Shown here piece after piece: positions 43,923 through 52,708 of a stretch of DNA of 64,000 nt. How positions within the stretch are numbered: position 1 is the first letter of the stretch; every line of letters starts with the position of its first letter. A program made the translations under genes and the position numbers. Source of the stretch: Salinimicrobium marinum (GTDB lineage: Bacteria; Bacteroidota; Bacteroidia; Flavobacteriales; Flavobacteriaceae); NCBI RefSeq assembly GCF_014651535.1, contig NZ_BMXB01000001.1, positions 743,470-807,469 on the forward strand. The letters run 5' to 3'. The notes beneath the pieces are model-generated. The model saw only the letters and a program-made list of their open reading frames with translations. It had not been told where the DNA came from and ran no database searches.

Positions 43923-44018
43923 GTGAAAATTTTCAACGAAGAAAACAACCAACTATCAGGTATAGGATTATTTATTATCCTGATGATCCTGATTTTATTA
44001 AAGACCATTTTTCTCTAG
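43923..44018 (+). CDS. Possible 31-residue single-helix membrane protein
   Basis: A GTG-started reading frame 11 bases after the aminopeptidase P stop encodes a charged N terminus (MKIFNEENNQL) followed by a continuous hydrophobic helix (GIGLFIILMILILLKTIFL) up to the stop. Composition is that of small bacterial membrane proteins. There is no homology I recognise, and chance cannot be excluded; it would need ribosome profiling or conservation. Confidence 0.3.
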   Translation: MKIFNEENNQLSGIGLFIILMILILLKTIFL

Positions 44019-44068
44019 GAATCCGGGAACAAGCGGCTTTTCAAAAACCTTTTTTATATTCAGAAACT

Positions 44069-44776
44069 ATGAAAAAATCTCTCTTTCTTTTATTAATTCT
44101 GGCAACCGGTATGGTTTATTCACAGGAATCAGATTTTGACAAATTAATGAAACAGGATTGGGCAAACCTTCAAAAATATCGGGCTGAAAATGCCAAAATT
44201 AAAGGGAATTCTTCTGGAGACCTTGTCGTTTTTATGGGGAATTCCATTACCGAGAACTGGGTGTGGAGACACCCCGAATTTTTTTCTGAAAACAATTATG
44301 TAGGGCGCGGGATTAGCGGACAAACCACTCCTCAAATGTTGATAAGGTTCACGCCCGATGTAATCGATCTTAATCCGAAGGCGGTGGTGATTTTAGCCGG
44401 AACCAATGATATTGCAGGTAACACTGGTAGTTCTACAGTCAAAATGATCACAGATAATATTGAGGCCATGGTGCAGCTGGCAGTGGCCAATGATATCAAA
44501 GTAATCCTGGCTTCTGTTTTGCCGGTTTACAAATATCCATGGCGGGAACAAATAGATCCAGTCGAAAAAATCACGGAAGTGAATCAATGGCTTGAAAATT
44601 ATGCCCATGAAAATGGCTATGTTTATCTCGATTTTTATTCCGCTATGGTAGATGATAAAAAGGGATTAAAAGATGCTTATGGTGAGGATGGGGTTCATCC
44701 CGTCAAAGAAGGATACCTCGTGATGGAACCTTTGGCAAAAGCGGCAATTGCAAAAGCTCTGGGTAAAAAGGAATAA
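44069..44776 (+). CDS. Exported SGNH/GDSL hydrolase
   Basis: A 235-residue periplasmic esterase with a signal peptide (to about residue 18). The SGNH blocks are in order: block I VVFMGNSITENW (catalytic Ser), block II GRGISGQT, block III ILAGTNDIAGN (Asn) and block V EDGVHPVKEGY (Asp and His). It resembles lysophospholipase L1-like or carbohydrate-esterase proteins that deacetylate glycans; the substrate is unknown. It stands alone between aminopeptidase P and the alcohol dehydrogenase. Confidence 0.9.
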   Translation: MKKSLFLLLILATGMVYSQESDFDKLMKQDWANLQKYRAENAKIKGNSSGDLVVFMGNSITENWVWRHPEFFSENNYVGRGISGQTTPQMLIRFTPDVIDLNPKAVVILAGTNDIAGNTGSSTVKMITDNIEAMVQLAVANDIKVILASVLPVYKYPWREQIDPVEKITEVNQWLENYAHENGYVYLDFYSAMVDDKKGLKDAYGEDGVHPVKEGYLVMEPLAKAAIAKALGKKE

Positions 44777-44904
44777 TCCTCTATTCAAAATATTTTATAC
44801 TTCTTCAATTTTTATTCCGGTTTTTCTGAGTCGGTAACTTCTTGTGAATTAACGTGAAATAGGAGTTAAACCAGTCTATATTATTGGAACCGGAAAGCTT
44901 ATGA

Positions 44905-44920
44905 AGTACTTTTAAGTACT
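44905..44920. promoter_or_regulatory. Palindrome upstream of the alcohol dehydrogenase gene
   Basis: AGTACTT-TT-AAGTACT is a perfect 7-2-7 inverted repeat centred 30 bases before the ATG. The half-sites are related to, but arranged opposite to, the nitrate-regulon palindrome. It may be an operator. Confidence 0.4.
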
Positions 44921-44942
44921 AAGTAATAAAATAGATATACAA

Positions 44943-45995
44943 ATGAGTCAAGTGAAAGCATATGCAGCACAAGAACCTGCTGCAAATCTGGAGCCTTTTG
45001 AAGTAAAGAGGCGGGAAGTAAAGGAGGACGATATACAAATAGATATAGAATATTGTGGCGTTTGTCACAGTGATATACACACCGTAAACAATGACTGGGG
45101 AGGTTCGCAATATCCTGTGGTCCCGGGTCATGAGATCATCGGCCGTGTGATGCAGGTGGGAAAAAATGTTTCGGGATTTAAAGAAGGGGATTTGGTTGGA
45201 GTTGGTTGTATGGTAGATTCCTGTCAGCATTGTGACTCCTGTAAAGAAGGTCTGGAGCAGTACTGCGAAAACGGAGTGGTAATGACTTACAATGGAAAAG
45301 ATGAACATTTGGGCGGACATACCTTTGGAGGTTATTCAGAAAATATCATAGTAGATAAGAAGTTTGTGCTTCGTATGCCTGAAAATATCGATGTAAAAGC
45401 AGCGGCACCACTTCTCTGTGCCGGGATCACTACCTGGTCTCCATTGCAGCACTGGAATGTCAAAAAAGGCGATAAAGTAGGAGTAATTGGTTTAGGTGGT
45501 TTAGGACACATGGGAGTGAAATTCGCACATGCACTGGGAGCTCATGTTGTAATGATCACCACTTCGCCCGAAAAAAGCAAGGATGGCAAAGAACTTGGAG
45601 CAGATGAAGTATTGATTTCCAAAGACAGTGAACAAATGGCCGAACATCGTGGCTCTTTTGATTTTCTGCTGAATACTGTGCCGGTGGGACATGACGTAAA
45701 TCCATATCTAGGATTATTAAAACGAGATGCAACCATGGTAATGGTGGGGGCAGTTGAGCCACTGGAACCTATGCATGGCGGCGCACTTATAGTAGGCCGT
45801 AAAAGTATAGCAGGATCAATTATTGGTGGTATCAAAGAAACCCAGGAAATGCTGGATTTTTGTGGAGAGCACAATATAGTTTCCGATGTGGAGATGATCG
45901 ATATTCAGAATATCAATGAAGCGTACGAACGTGTGGTAAGTTCAGATGTGAAATACCGTTTTGTGATAGATATGAAATCTCTAAAGGAAAAGTAG
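44943..45995 (+). CDS. Zinc-dependent NAD(P)-alcohol dehydrogenase (YahK/CAD-like)
   Basis: A 350-residue cytosolic medium-chain dehydrogenase. The catalytic zinc ligands are in YCGVCHSDIHTV and PGHEIIGRV; the structural zinc site has four cysteines in SCQHCDSCKEGLEQYC. The Rossmann motif is VIGLGGLGHMGVKFA; the following MITTSPEKSKD matches NADPH-preferring members of the cinnamyl-alcohol/YahK group. It reduces aldehydes or oxidises alcohols, with substrate undetermined. A perfect palindrome lies upstream. Confidence 0.92.
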   Translation: MSQVKAYAAQEPAANLEPFEVKRREVKEDDIQIDIEYCGVCHSDIHTVNNDWGGSQYPVVPGHEIIGRVMQVGKNVSGFKEGDLVGVGCMVDSCQHCDSCKEGLEQYCENGVVMTYNGKDEHLGGHTFGGYSENIIVDKKFVLRMPENIDVKAAAPLLCAGITTWSPLQHWNVKKGDKVGVIGLGGLGHMGVKFAHALGAHVVMITTSPEKSKDGKELGADEVLISKDSEQMAEHRGSFDFLLNTVPVGHDVNPYLGLLKRDATMVMVGAVEPLEPMHGGALIVGRKSIAGSIIGGIKETQEMLDFCGEHNIVSDVEMIDIQNINEAYERVVSSDVKYRFVIDMKSLKEK

Positions 45996-46076
45996 ATTTC
46001 TTAAGTTAATTGCTTCGGAAGATTTTTCGGAGCCTATATAGATTCAGGTTGAAATCAATCTGAAGCAAAATAAATT

Positions 46077-46122
46077 AATCCTGAAGACAGTCCATTTACA
46101 GAGGATGTTTTCAGGATTTTTT
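46077..46122. terminator. Bidirectional terminator between alcohol dehydrogenase and T9SS gene
   Basis: AATCCTGAA ... TTCAGGATT stem, extended by ACA/TGT, with T-runs on the plus strand and A-rich sequence on the other side. The two flanking genes converge here. Confidence 0.7.
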
Positions 46123-46134
46123 ATTCGGAAGAAA

Positions 46135-48024
46135 TTATCTTATAAGGCTGAAGTGTCCTGTGATCGATCGGTTTTCAGCAGTAATGGCGCGGTACCAGTA
46201 ATCATCGGCGGGCATTGCTCTGCCGTTGCTTTCTCCGTTCCAACCGGTGTCAGGTTTTAACTGATTTAACAGTTGCCCAAAACGGTCATAGATGTAGATG
46301 AATTCCACGTTCGTCACTCGGGTAATATCTACTTTCCAGGTATCATTATACCCATCTCCATTGGGAGTGAAAAATTTCGGAAACCCAATATTACCATCAA
46401 TTTCATCATCCCCGCAATCATTCACCTTCAGCAGGATTTGAAAATCTGTTTGTACGCACCTTATTTTAGGATTTGTGAGTCTTACATTGATCGTTTGCTG
46501 GTTCTTCACTGTATTCCTGAATTGATCTAGCAGGGGAGAAGGCAGGGTATTCCAATCCTCATCAAAATATTCCACCTTGATATTTTCCTGGTCTCCAATG
46601 ATTTCCTCGTGAAGCCCCAACAGGTCAAATTCTGTAAATCCGTCACCACTGCGGTCGCAGGCAGTGAGCGGAGGGGGAATATTTGCTTCGGGATCCTTTA
46701 TTTCCGGCTGACTTATTTTCGTGATCCAGAAATCCCGTTCTCCCATGGAGTTTTCGGTCTTCTCGCCCGAAGCATTTGAATCTGTCCAGCCGCCAACAAC
46801 AAAGTTGCCTTCACTGTCTTCAAAAGCACCCAAAGGTTGATCCAGGCTGTTTCCACCAAGGGTTTTATCCCAGCATATCTGTCCGTCGTCGGTTATTTTT
46901 AGCATCCAGTAATCTCTGTCTCCCCGGCTGTTTTCAGTTTTGTCCCAACCGGCATCAGAACTGGACATTGCAGAAATTAAAAAACCTCCGCTAGCAGAAG
47001 GAACTAAATTCTCCAGCCACTCAGCTTGATTTGCTCCCGCATAGGTATTTTGCCATTCAATAGTTCCGGTATTACTAACTTTTACCAGCCATACATCCAC
47101 AAAACTTTTTACGGCGGAATCTTTTTCACCACTTATACCGGAACCTGAGTCTCCTGCTAAAATATATCCACCGTCCGAAGTGGCTACAAAATCTCTTATA
47201 TAATCTCCATTATTGCCGCCAATGGTTTTTTGCCAAATGATGCCGGAATCAGCACCAATTTCAAAAATCCAGTAATCACCAAATCCGCGGGAAGGTTCAG
47301 ATTTGCTTCCCGAAACTCCCGAAGCAGATGATGCGGCGATTACAAAGCTATTCCGGTTCGTTTCATGGATTTTTGGGGTTATATCGGTCTGGTTTCCTCC
47401 ATAACTCTGTTGCCACTCTATTTCTCCATTGGCATCCAGTTTAAGTACCCAGATGTCTGTACCTCCTAGGAGAGCAGCTGTTTTGTCCCCCGAAATGGTA
47501 GAAGAAGATTCTGAAGTAGCTATAAAACCACCGTCTTTGGTTACAATAATATCCGATAATTCATCGGTGCCATCACCGCCATACGTATGCTGCCATACAA
47601 TGTTTCCGGATTTATTCAATTTTACCAGCCACAGGTCGCGGTCTCCGCGACTTGATTCCGTTTTTTCTCCCGAAATATCTGAATAGGAATTTCCCGCCAA
47701 AAGATAGGTGTCGTCTTCCAGCTCAAGGGTTTTTACAACTATTTCGTAATAATTTCCTCCTATGGTTTTTTGCCAGATTATTTGACCGGCTGGATTCGTT
47801 TCCACAATCCAATAATCACTGTATCCCCTGGAATGCTCTGTCTTGTCTCCTGATATTTGAGAATGTGAGTATCCGGAAAAAACATAATTTCCGGCTTTAT
47901 TTTCGAAAGCGTGTTGAAGCCAATCAATGTTTTCTCCTCCAATAGTTTCTTCCCAAATAAGTTCCTGAGCGCAAAGGTTTACACCTTGCAGAAGGAAGAG
48001 TGAAATAAGAAAAAGTCGCCGCAT
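46135..48024 (-). CDS. Secreted repeat protein with type B T9SS sorting domain
   Basis: A 629-residue exported protein with signal peptide (cleaved after GVNLCA). Residues about 20-430 consist of seven or eight copies of a roughly 55-residue unit with W-x-x-T-x-G-G at the start and an S-G-x-K-T-E-x-S-R-G-x-x-D-x-W motif in the middle, most likely blades of a beta-propeller. A linker (430-530) precedes the type B C-terminal sorting domain, with FFTPNGDGYNDTW, IYIYDRFGQLL and a final GHFSLIR. Type IX secretion exports and displays or releases it. Unlike the T9SS genes further on, it has no adjacent SprF. A full promoter lies upstream. Confidence 0.9.
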   Translation of the reverse strand: MRRLFLISLFLLQGVNLCAQELIWEETIGGENIDWLQHAFENKAGNYVFSGYSHSQISGDKTEHSRGYSDYWIVETNPAGQIIWQKTIGGNYYEIVVKTLELEDDTYLLAGNSYSDISGEKTESSRGDRDLWLVKLNKSGNIVWQHTYGGDGTDELSDIIVTKDGGFIATSESSSTISGDKTAALLGGTDIWVLKLDANGEIEWQQSYGGNQTDITPKIHETNRNSFVIAASSASGVSGSKSEPSRGFGDYWIFEIGADSGIIWQKTIGGNNGDYIRDFVATSDGGYILAGDSGSGISGEKDSAVKSFVDVWLVKVSNTGTIEWQNTYAGANQAEWLENLVPSASGGFLISAMSSSDAGWDKTENSRGDRDYWMLKITDDGQICWDKTLGGNSLDQPLGAFEDSEGNFVVGGWTDSNASGEKTENSMGERDFWITKISQPEIKDPEANIPPPLTACDRSGDGFTEFDLLGLHEEIIGDQENIKVEYFDEDWNTLPSPLLDQFRNTVKNQQTINVRLTNPKIRCVQTDFQILLKVNDCGDDEIDGNIGFPKFFTPNGDGYNDTWKVDITRVTNVEFIYIYDRFGQLLNQLKPDTGWNGESNGRAMPADDYWYRAITAENRSITGHFSLIR

Positions 48025-48124
48025 AAGATGTTGTTCTTTTCGGCTTATTTTTTAAAAAAAAATCCTTTCGTGGTACTGACTGAATTGCAAAATCTGTTGG
48101 CACGCGGGAGGAAAAGCCGGTGCC

Positions 48125-48157
48125 CAAATCTAAGAATGTTTTAGCTTTCTTTAACAA
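48125..48157 (-). promoter_or_regulatory. Promoter of the T9SS repeat-protein gene
   Basis: On the minus strand TTG (48155-48157) - 22 bases - TAGATTTG (48125-48132). It predicts a 5' leader of about 94 bases before the start at 48024. Confidence 0.65.
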
Positions 48158-48249
48158 AATTTTTAGCAGAAAAGTAAGTTTGTTTTCTAGATTTTAAACC
48201 TGGAAAAAAGAGCATAAAACTATGTAAAACAGAAAGCTAATTAAAAGTA

Positions 48250-48313
48250 AACCGTCCGGAATATTGTGGCACTCTACTAACCCTACTACCAAAGTACCAC
48301 CATCCGGACGGTT
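48250..48313. ncRNA. Long imperfect hairpin in divergent intergenic region
   Basis: Perfect 11-bp outer arms AACCGTCCGGA (48250-48260) and TCCGGACGGTT (48303-48313) enclose an inner stem GTGGCACT/AGTACCAC (one mismatch) and a 19-base loop. It lies in a 545-base gap between divergent genes, upstream of the identified promoter of the minus-strand gene, so it is not in that leader. A weak -7 box TAAGTTTG (48175-48182) on the plus strand could drive it. It may be a small RNA or a regulatory hairpin; no family is recognised. The rest of the gap holds nothing I can name. Confidence 0.4.
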
Positions 48314-48569
48314 ATAAAAAAGGCTAAATCCAGGTAATTATTGCCAGGTTCTATTAGACATTATTAAAAGCTTACTTCATAGATGTTTTTATTTATATGA
48401 CCTGAAACTTCAAATTGGTTGCGTGAGATGTGAATAAATATTTCATTCTCATGTGGTTTTGTAAAAAGAAACCTCTTGTATATAATTCTTCAGAATAAAA
48501 TTATTTCACAATTTTTTAAGAGAAGAAGCGAAAGCCGTACCTTTACGGGCTATATAAAAGTGGTATTGA

Positions 48570-49718
48570 ATGAAGAAAGCAGCACAGGTTTTGGAGGCAC
48601 GGAAGGAAGATATTTTTAATTCCTGGATGGAAAAGGTGAAAAAAGAAATAATGGCTTCCACAGAAAACAGTAAACTGGCTTTAATGGATCATGTGCCGCA
48701 CCTTCTGGAAGATATTATTACCATTATGGAACGTTATGGGAAGATGGATGTTCTAAAGGAAGAAGCGATCTATAAGGAGATTTTTGAAAATAGTATTGAA
48801 CATGGGAGACACAGAGCGACCACTAGCGGTTACACGGTAGATCAAATACTGCGGGAATATATTGTTTTTCATAGAATTCTTACCGATTTATTGATTCAGG
48901 AGAAGGCGTACAATACAGAAGTAGGAGTAGTTTTGAAATATTCCATTGAAAATGCCATGTTGTATTCAGGAAGTGCTTTTAGTGAATCTCTTCAGGAAAT
49001 GCGACAAAAATTACTTGGCATCCTCGCGCATGATATGCGAAACCCAATTTCTGCTGCTTACCTTGCTATTAGCATGATGAATTATGAAGACGGGGAAGAA
49101 CGTTTTGAAAAGATCAGGAAACTGGCTAAAAGCAGCATGAAGAGATCAATTGATCTTGTGGAGAGTTTGCTGGATTCCATTACTGTGGAAGCGGGAGAAG
49201 GGATCACCCTGGAATTTACCAGTGTTGACGTATCGGAAAGTATAAAATCTGTGTACAACGAGGCTTCCGAAATTTATTCCAACGAAATAATCTTGAAATG
49301 TAACGATGAGGAGATTGTTGGTGTATTCGATGAAACCATGATAAGAAGGGTACTGGAAAACCTGCTGAGCAATGCCATAAAATATGGACAGCGGGATAAG
49401 CCGGTGACTATTTCTATTACAGAAAAGGAACAGTTTTTTGCCTTGAAAGTGCACAACTTCGGAAATCCCATTCCCGAAGAAAGACAACAGGAGATATTTC
49501 AGTTTATGAATACTACCCGTAATGCCAGTTACAGCGGAGTTAAAAGCTGGGGCATGGGCTTAACCTTAGTAAAAGCAGTAGCCGAAGCTCATGGCGGGGA
49601 AGTTAGACTAGAAAGCAGTGAGGAGCTCGGAACAAGTTTTACGGTCTCATTTGACAAGACCAAAAACAAACCCGGAAAAATGAAAGCTACCCTCAATTAC
49701 GAATTTACTGGTAATTAA
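48570..49718 (+). CDS. Cytosolic sensor histidine kinase with RsbRD-like N-terminal domain
   Basis: A 382-residue soluble kinase without membrane helices. The N-terminal 140 residues are a helical bundle like the RsbRD/RsbU N-terminal domain (ARKEDIFNSWMEKVKKE ... GYTVDQILREYIVFHRIL). HisKA has the phospho-histidine in ILAHDMRNPISAA; the ATPase has ENLLSNAIKYGQ (N box), NFGNPIPE and GWGMGLTLVKAVAEAHGG (G box). RsbRD domains in stressosome proteins respond to stress signals; here the input is unknown. No response regulator gene is adjacent, so it is an orphan kinase. Confidence 0.88.
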   Translation: MKKAAQVLEARKEDIFNSWMEKVKKEIMASTENSKLALMDHVPHLLEDIITIMERYGKMDVLKEEAIYKEIFENSIEHGRHRATTSGYTVDQILREYIVFHRILTDLLIQEKAYNTEVGVVLKYSIENAMLYSGSAFSESLQEMRQKLLGILAHDMRNPISAAYLAISMMNYEDGEERFEKIRKLAKSSMKRSIDLVESLLDSITVEAGEGITLEFTSVDVSESIKSVYNEASEIYSNEIILKCNDEEIVGVFDETMIRRVLENLLSNAIKYGQRDKPVTISITEKEQFFALKVHNFGNPIPEERQQEIFQFMNTTRNASYSGVKSWGMGLTLVKAVAEAHGGEVRLESSEELGTSFTVSFDKTKNKPGKMKATLNYEFTGN

Positions 49719-49762
49719 TCTGAATTTATCCGGGCCTTCCATTGGTGTTTCTGAAAATATAT

Positions 49763-50950
49763 TTAGCTTTTTTCTAACCGCTTGTAAAAATGACGCTTCC
49801 AGATAAAATATCGCATGATGATATAAGCCGGTGCAGCGATAAATCCTAATGCTATTCCCAAAATAAACAGGAGCAAGGTGAGTATCTTGATAAATAGTTT
49901 TGTGAGAAAGGAACTGCCTTTGGGAATATACCGGCGATAGGGCGAAAATAGATATATGTTTGCCATTACTGTACTCATTAAAAATCCCACCACAGGAATA
50001 AATCCCAGTACAAAAGAAAGGGCGGTGATTTTATAGAATTTCCTGTCCTGATGTTTTAAAAATTCTTTTTCTGAAGGAGATACGAATAAGGATCTTCCGC
50101 ACTTATTACATATTTGATAAATTTTTGTGCTGCTAAGTTTGTTTCCGCAGTCGGGGCATTTTCTATGGGAAATCAGGTTTAACTGATGCTTTTTTACGTC
50201 AGAGATTAACTTCTCCCTTCGCTGTCCGAGAATTCCGATGGCATGAACTGCCGGTTGAGATTCTTTGCAGTTATAGCATTTAACAGCAAAGGGAAGGTTG
50301 CTTTCCCCGCAATTGGGACAGACTGTTTTTTGTTCTTCTAGCTTCCGCTCGTACTTTTTACTCAGATACACCAGAAATGCAATAGCCAGAAAATAGATCA
50401 AGACCATCACAAGACCTGTAAAGATCAACAGGAAAAATCCGAACAGCACCAGGCTGTCTTCTAGCCAGCTGGTTATTTTTCCGATGAAGAGATTATCGTC
50501 TTCATCAATATCTTCCAGAAAACTGATAAAATCTCTTCTAAAGGAAGAGAGCCAGTGAACAGTGATCGTTCCCAGTCCCAGCAAAATCCATAACGGATCA
50601 AAGGATGCCAGCTGTACTTCCTGAAGGATCTCTACAGAAACTTCATCCATAAATCCCAAGTTTACCAGTAAAAAGAAAAGGGGTTTGAAATAGGGTTCTG
50701 CATTTTTCAACAGGTTCCTTATTTCAGAACTTTTATCCCCCACAATTTCCAGAATGCTTAGGATTCCGAGGCTTATCAAAACCCAGTCTTTAGAAAGAAA
50801 TGCATCTTCAGGAAGGGAAGGAACAGCATCCAACCCCGGAAAATATTCAGGATACGTAAGTAAAAGCGCCGTGAGAAAAGCCGGAAGAAATGCCCTTAGG
50901 GAGAACAGAGGAATGGAACCAAGGATGGCGACAACTTGTACTACAGACAT
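49763..50950 (-). CDS. DUF4126-type membrane protein with two zinc ribbons
   Basis: A 395-residue protein of uncertain function. The N-terminal region (about 1-200) has five or six hydrophobic helices resembling DUF4126 membrane proteins (VAILGSIPLFSLRAFLPAFL). The central part carries two C4 zinc ribbons: CPNCGESNLPFAVKCYNCKE and, about 45 residues later, CPDCGN ... CNKCGRS. Three more hydrophobic helices follow (about 295-375). Zinc ribbons between membrane segments suggest a cytosolic loop that binds RNA or protein partners. Its stop is 44 bases from the convergent histidine kinase gene. Confidence 0.6.
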   Translation of the reverse strand: MSVVQVVAILGSIPLFSLRAFLPAFLTALLLTYPEYFPGLDAVPSLPEDAFLSKDWVLISLGILSILEIVGDKSSEIRNLLKNAEPYFKPLFFLLVNLGFMDEVSVEILQEVQLASFDPLWILLGLGTITVHWLSSFRRDFISFLEDIDEDDNLFIGKITSWLEDSLVLFGFFLLIFTGLVMVLIYFLAIAFLVYLSKKYERKLEEQKTVCPNCGESNLPFAVKCYNCKESQPAVHAIGILGQRREKLISDVKKHQLNLISHRKCPDCGNKLSSTKIYQICNKCGRSLFVSPSEKEFLKHQDRKFYKITALSFVLGFIPVVGFLMSTVMANIYLFSPYRRYIPKGSSFLTKLFIKILTLLLFILGIALGFIAAPAYIIMRYFIWKRHFYKRLEKS

Positions 50951-51016
50951 TTCTTCTTATTTAGGATACCTAAAATAGAGACTTATTTTTATTTTTCAGA
51001 TCATGACATTAGAACT

Positions 51017-51526
51017 TCATGCAGCATTGAACTCACCGGCTTCCAAACTGTGTTTCATATTTACCCTTTCGAAAGATTGGATTAATAAAAAATAATACAG
51101 CAAGGAGATTCCAGTGGAGAGGAGCAGCTGAAAAATATTTTCTGATGCAATTCCATCAAGTAAAAGGTACAGGTCACCTGGGATTACGAACATGATGATC
51201 TTGTAAATCAAATAAACCAGAAACAGGAAAATTGCCAGCCTTAGAGAAATTACGAACGAAAGAGACAAATACCGTTTTAAATAATCCTTTTTCCCGCCTT
51301 TGCTATTGATTTTAAAAGTAGAACTTATTCCAAAGATCATGATCACAAGGCCAAGCAGGAAATCTGCAAAATCCCACCAGTATTCTGGAAAAGGAGAATC
51401 GTCCGGAAGGAGTTGTGCAATAGAAAAGAAGATCATAAGGGTAAGCAGGTATTGGAATCCGGTTCGCTCGGTTACTTCTCCGTTTGCCAGTCTTCTTTCA
51501 AGTTCTTTAAGGTTTAACCAAATCAT
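51017..51526 (-). CDS. Hypothetical integral membrane protein
   Basis: Not recognised. The 169-residue protein has four hydrophobic helices at about 25-40, 52-68, 82-112 and 128-148, short loops and a charged N terminus (NLKELERRLANGEVTERTG). It is upstream of the zinc-ribbon membrane protein gene on the same strand, with 66 bases between them, so both may be one transcript. Normal composition for the genome supports a real gene. Confidence 0.6.
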   Translation of the reverse strand: MIWLNLKELERRLANGEVTERTGFQYLLTLMIFFSIAQLLPDDSPFPEYWWDFADFLLGLVIMIFGISSTFKINSKGGKKDYLKRYLSLSFVISLRLAIFLFLVYLIYKIIMFVIPGDLYLLLDGIASENIFQLLLSTGISLLYYFLLIQSFERVNMKHSLEAGEFNAA

Positions 51527-51621
51527 TTTATAAAGTTTATATTAAAATCTAAATATTGGGTATTTCTGAAAAATTTCCCAATAATAAAGTTGTTATTATC
51601 ATTTTCTGAAAAATGTATTTT

Positions 51622-52641
51622 CTACCGTCTCTTTCTGGTTTGATTTATCCCGGGGCAATAGCATTCATATCTTCCGCGGTTTTCCCCGAAGTTATAGCCA
51701 AGGGTGATTTGGTGGAATCCGCTGTTGCTCATTACCACCGAATTAAACTGCTGACTATACGTGTAAGCGAATAAGAAGTTCTTGTATTCGAATCCGGCGA
51801 AAGGGGTGAGGTATTGTAAGTGCTGATTTTTAATTTCTGTTCCATCTGTAGTGTATTCGGCGCCTTCAAAGCTTCTTCGGTAAGAAACCCCTCCAAAAAG
51901 ACCGCCGGATTCTAAATCCCTGTAAGCTTTTAGGTTCAGATCTATGGTTTTTTGGGCTGTGGCCTCCCGCAACTGGAACATTATGGAAGGTTCGAAACTC
52001 CAGAACCTTTTGTAGGTTTCGATCACATATCCTGTTGAAAACAAATATTTCCGCTGATTTGCCGGGACAGCATCTGAATAAAAATCTTCTCTTTCCACCG
52101 AAAGAATATTTTTGGCTGTTAGGTGCGCAAAGAAATTGAAATAGTAATAAGAAGCACCAACGTCCATATTTCCGTAGAAATCTGATGCTCTGCCATTCCC
52201 AATCAAGGGATCAAATCCTGAAAAGCCGCTTTGATCCAGGCTATGCTGAATCAGACCCCCGCTAATCCCGAACGAAAGCTGGTTAAGATCGAGTTCACTT
52301 CTTGAAAAGAGCAAATGATAAGCAAAGGTTGCATAGACTCCCCTTCTTGAAAAATTTCCGTTTTGATCATTAAAAACGATTCCGCCCACCCCGATTTTTT
52401 CTCCCAGCCTGGCGTGCAGACTAAGCGTTTGCAGGCTTGGGGCGTCTTCCACATCAAACCATTGCTGCCTCGCTGTGAGCCGCAACTTGTTCATATTGGA
52501 AGCACCCGCCATAGATGGATGCAGCAAATAGAGATTGTCTGTCAAGTAATCTGAATACGTGGGAATTACTTCCTGTGCAGCTATGTTAGCCGAAAAAATA
52601 TAGCTAAAAAAACAAAAGAAAATCTTTAAAAGTAACTTCAT
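51622..52641 (-). CDS. PorP/SprF-family type IX secretion membrane protein (copy 1)
   Basis: A 339-residue outer-membrane beta-barrel protein with a signal peptide (after FSANIAAQ). The PorP/SprF signature is YLLHPSMAGASNMNKLRLTA near the N terminus; alternating beta strands run to the C terminus (GYNFGENRGRYECYCPG). These proteins help export or anchor gliding-motility-type T9SS substrates, SprF serving SprB. It lies 67 bases downstream of a T9SS type B cargo gene. The protein is nearly a duplicate of the SprF at 54779-55795; most of the sequence is collinear and ungapped. Confidence 0.9.
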   Translation of the reverse strand: MKLLLKIFFCFFSYIFSANIAAQEVIPTYSDYLTDNLYLLHPSMAGASNMNKLRLTARQQWFDVEDAPSLQTLSLHARLGEKIGVGGIVFNDQNGNFSRRGVYATFAYHLLFSRSELDLNQLSFGISGGLIQHSLDQSGFSGFDPLIGNGRASDFYGNMDVGASYYYFNFFAHLTAKNILSVEREDFYSDAVPANQRKYLFSTGYVIETYKRFWSFEPSIMFQLREATAQKTIDLNLKAYRDLESGGLFGGVSYRRSFEGAEYTTDGTEIKNQHLQYLTPFAGFEYKNFLFAYTYSQQFNSVVMSNSGFHQITLGYNFGENRGRYECYCPGINQTRKRR

Positions 52642-52708
52642 GGGAGGTGTAGTTTTGTTTCCATACGTTTTCTGTTGTAGAAATTAGGATGTTTAATGGT
52701 CAGGATTT

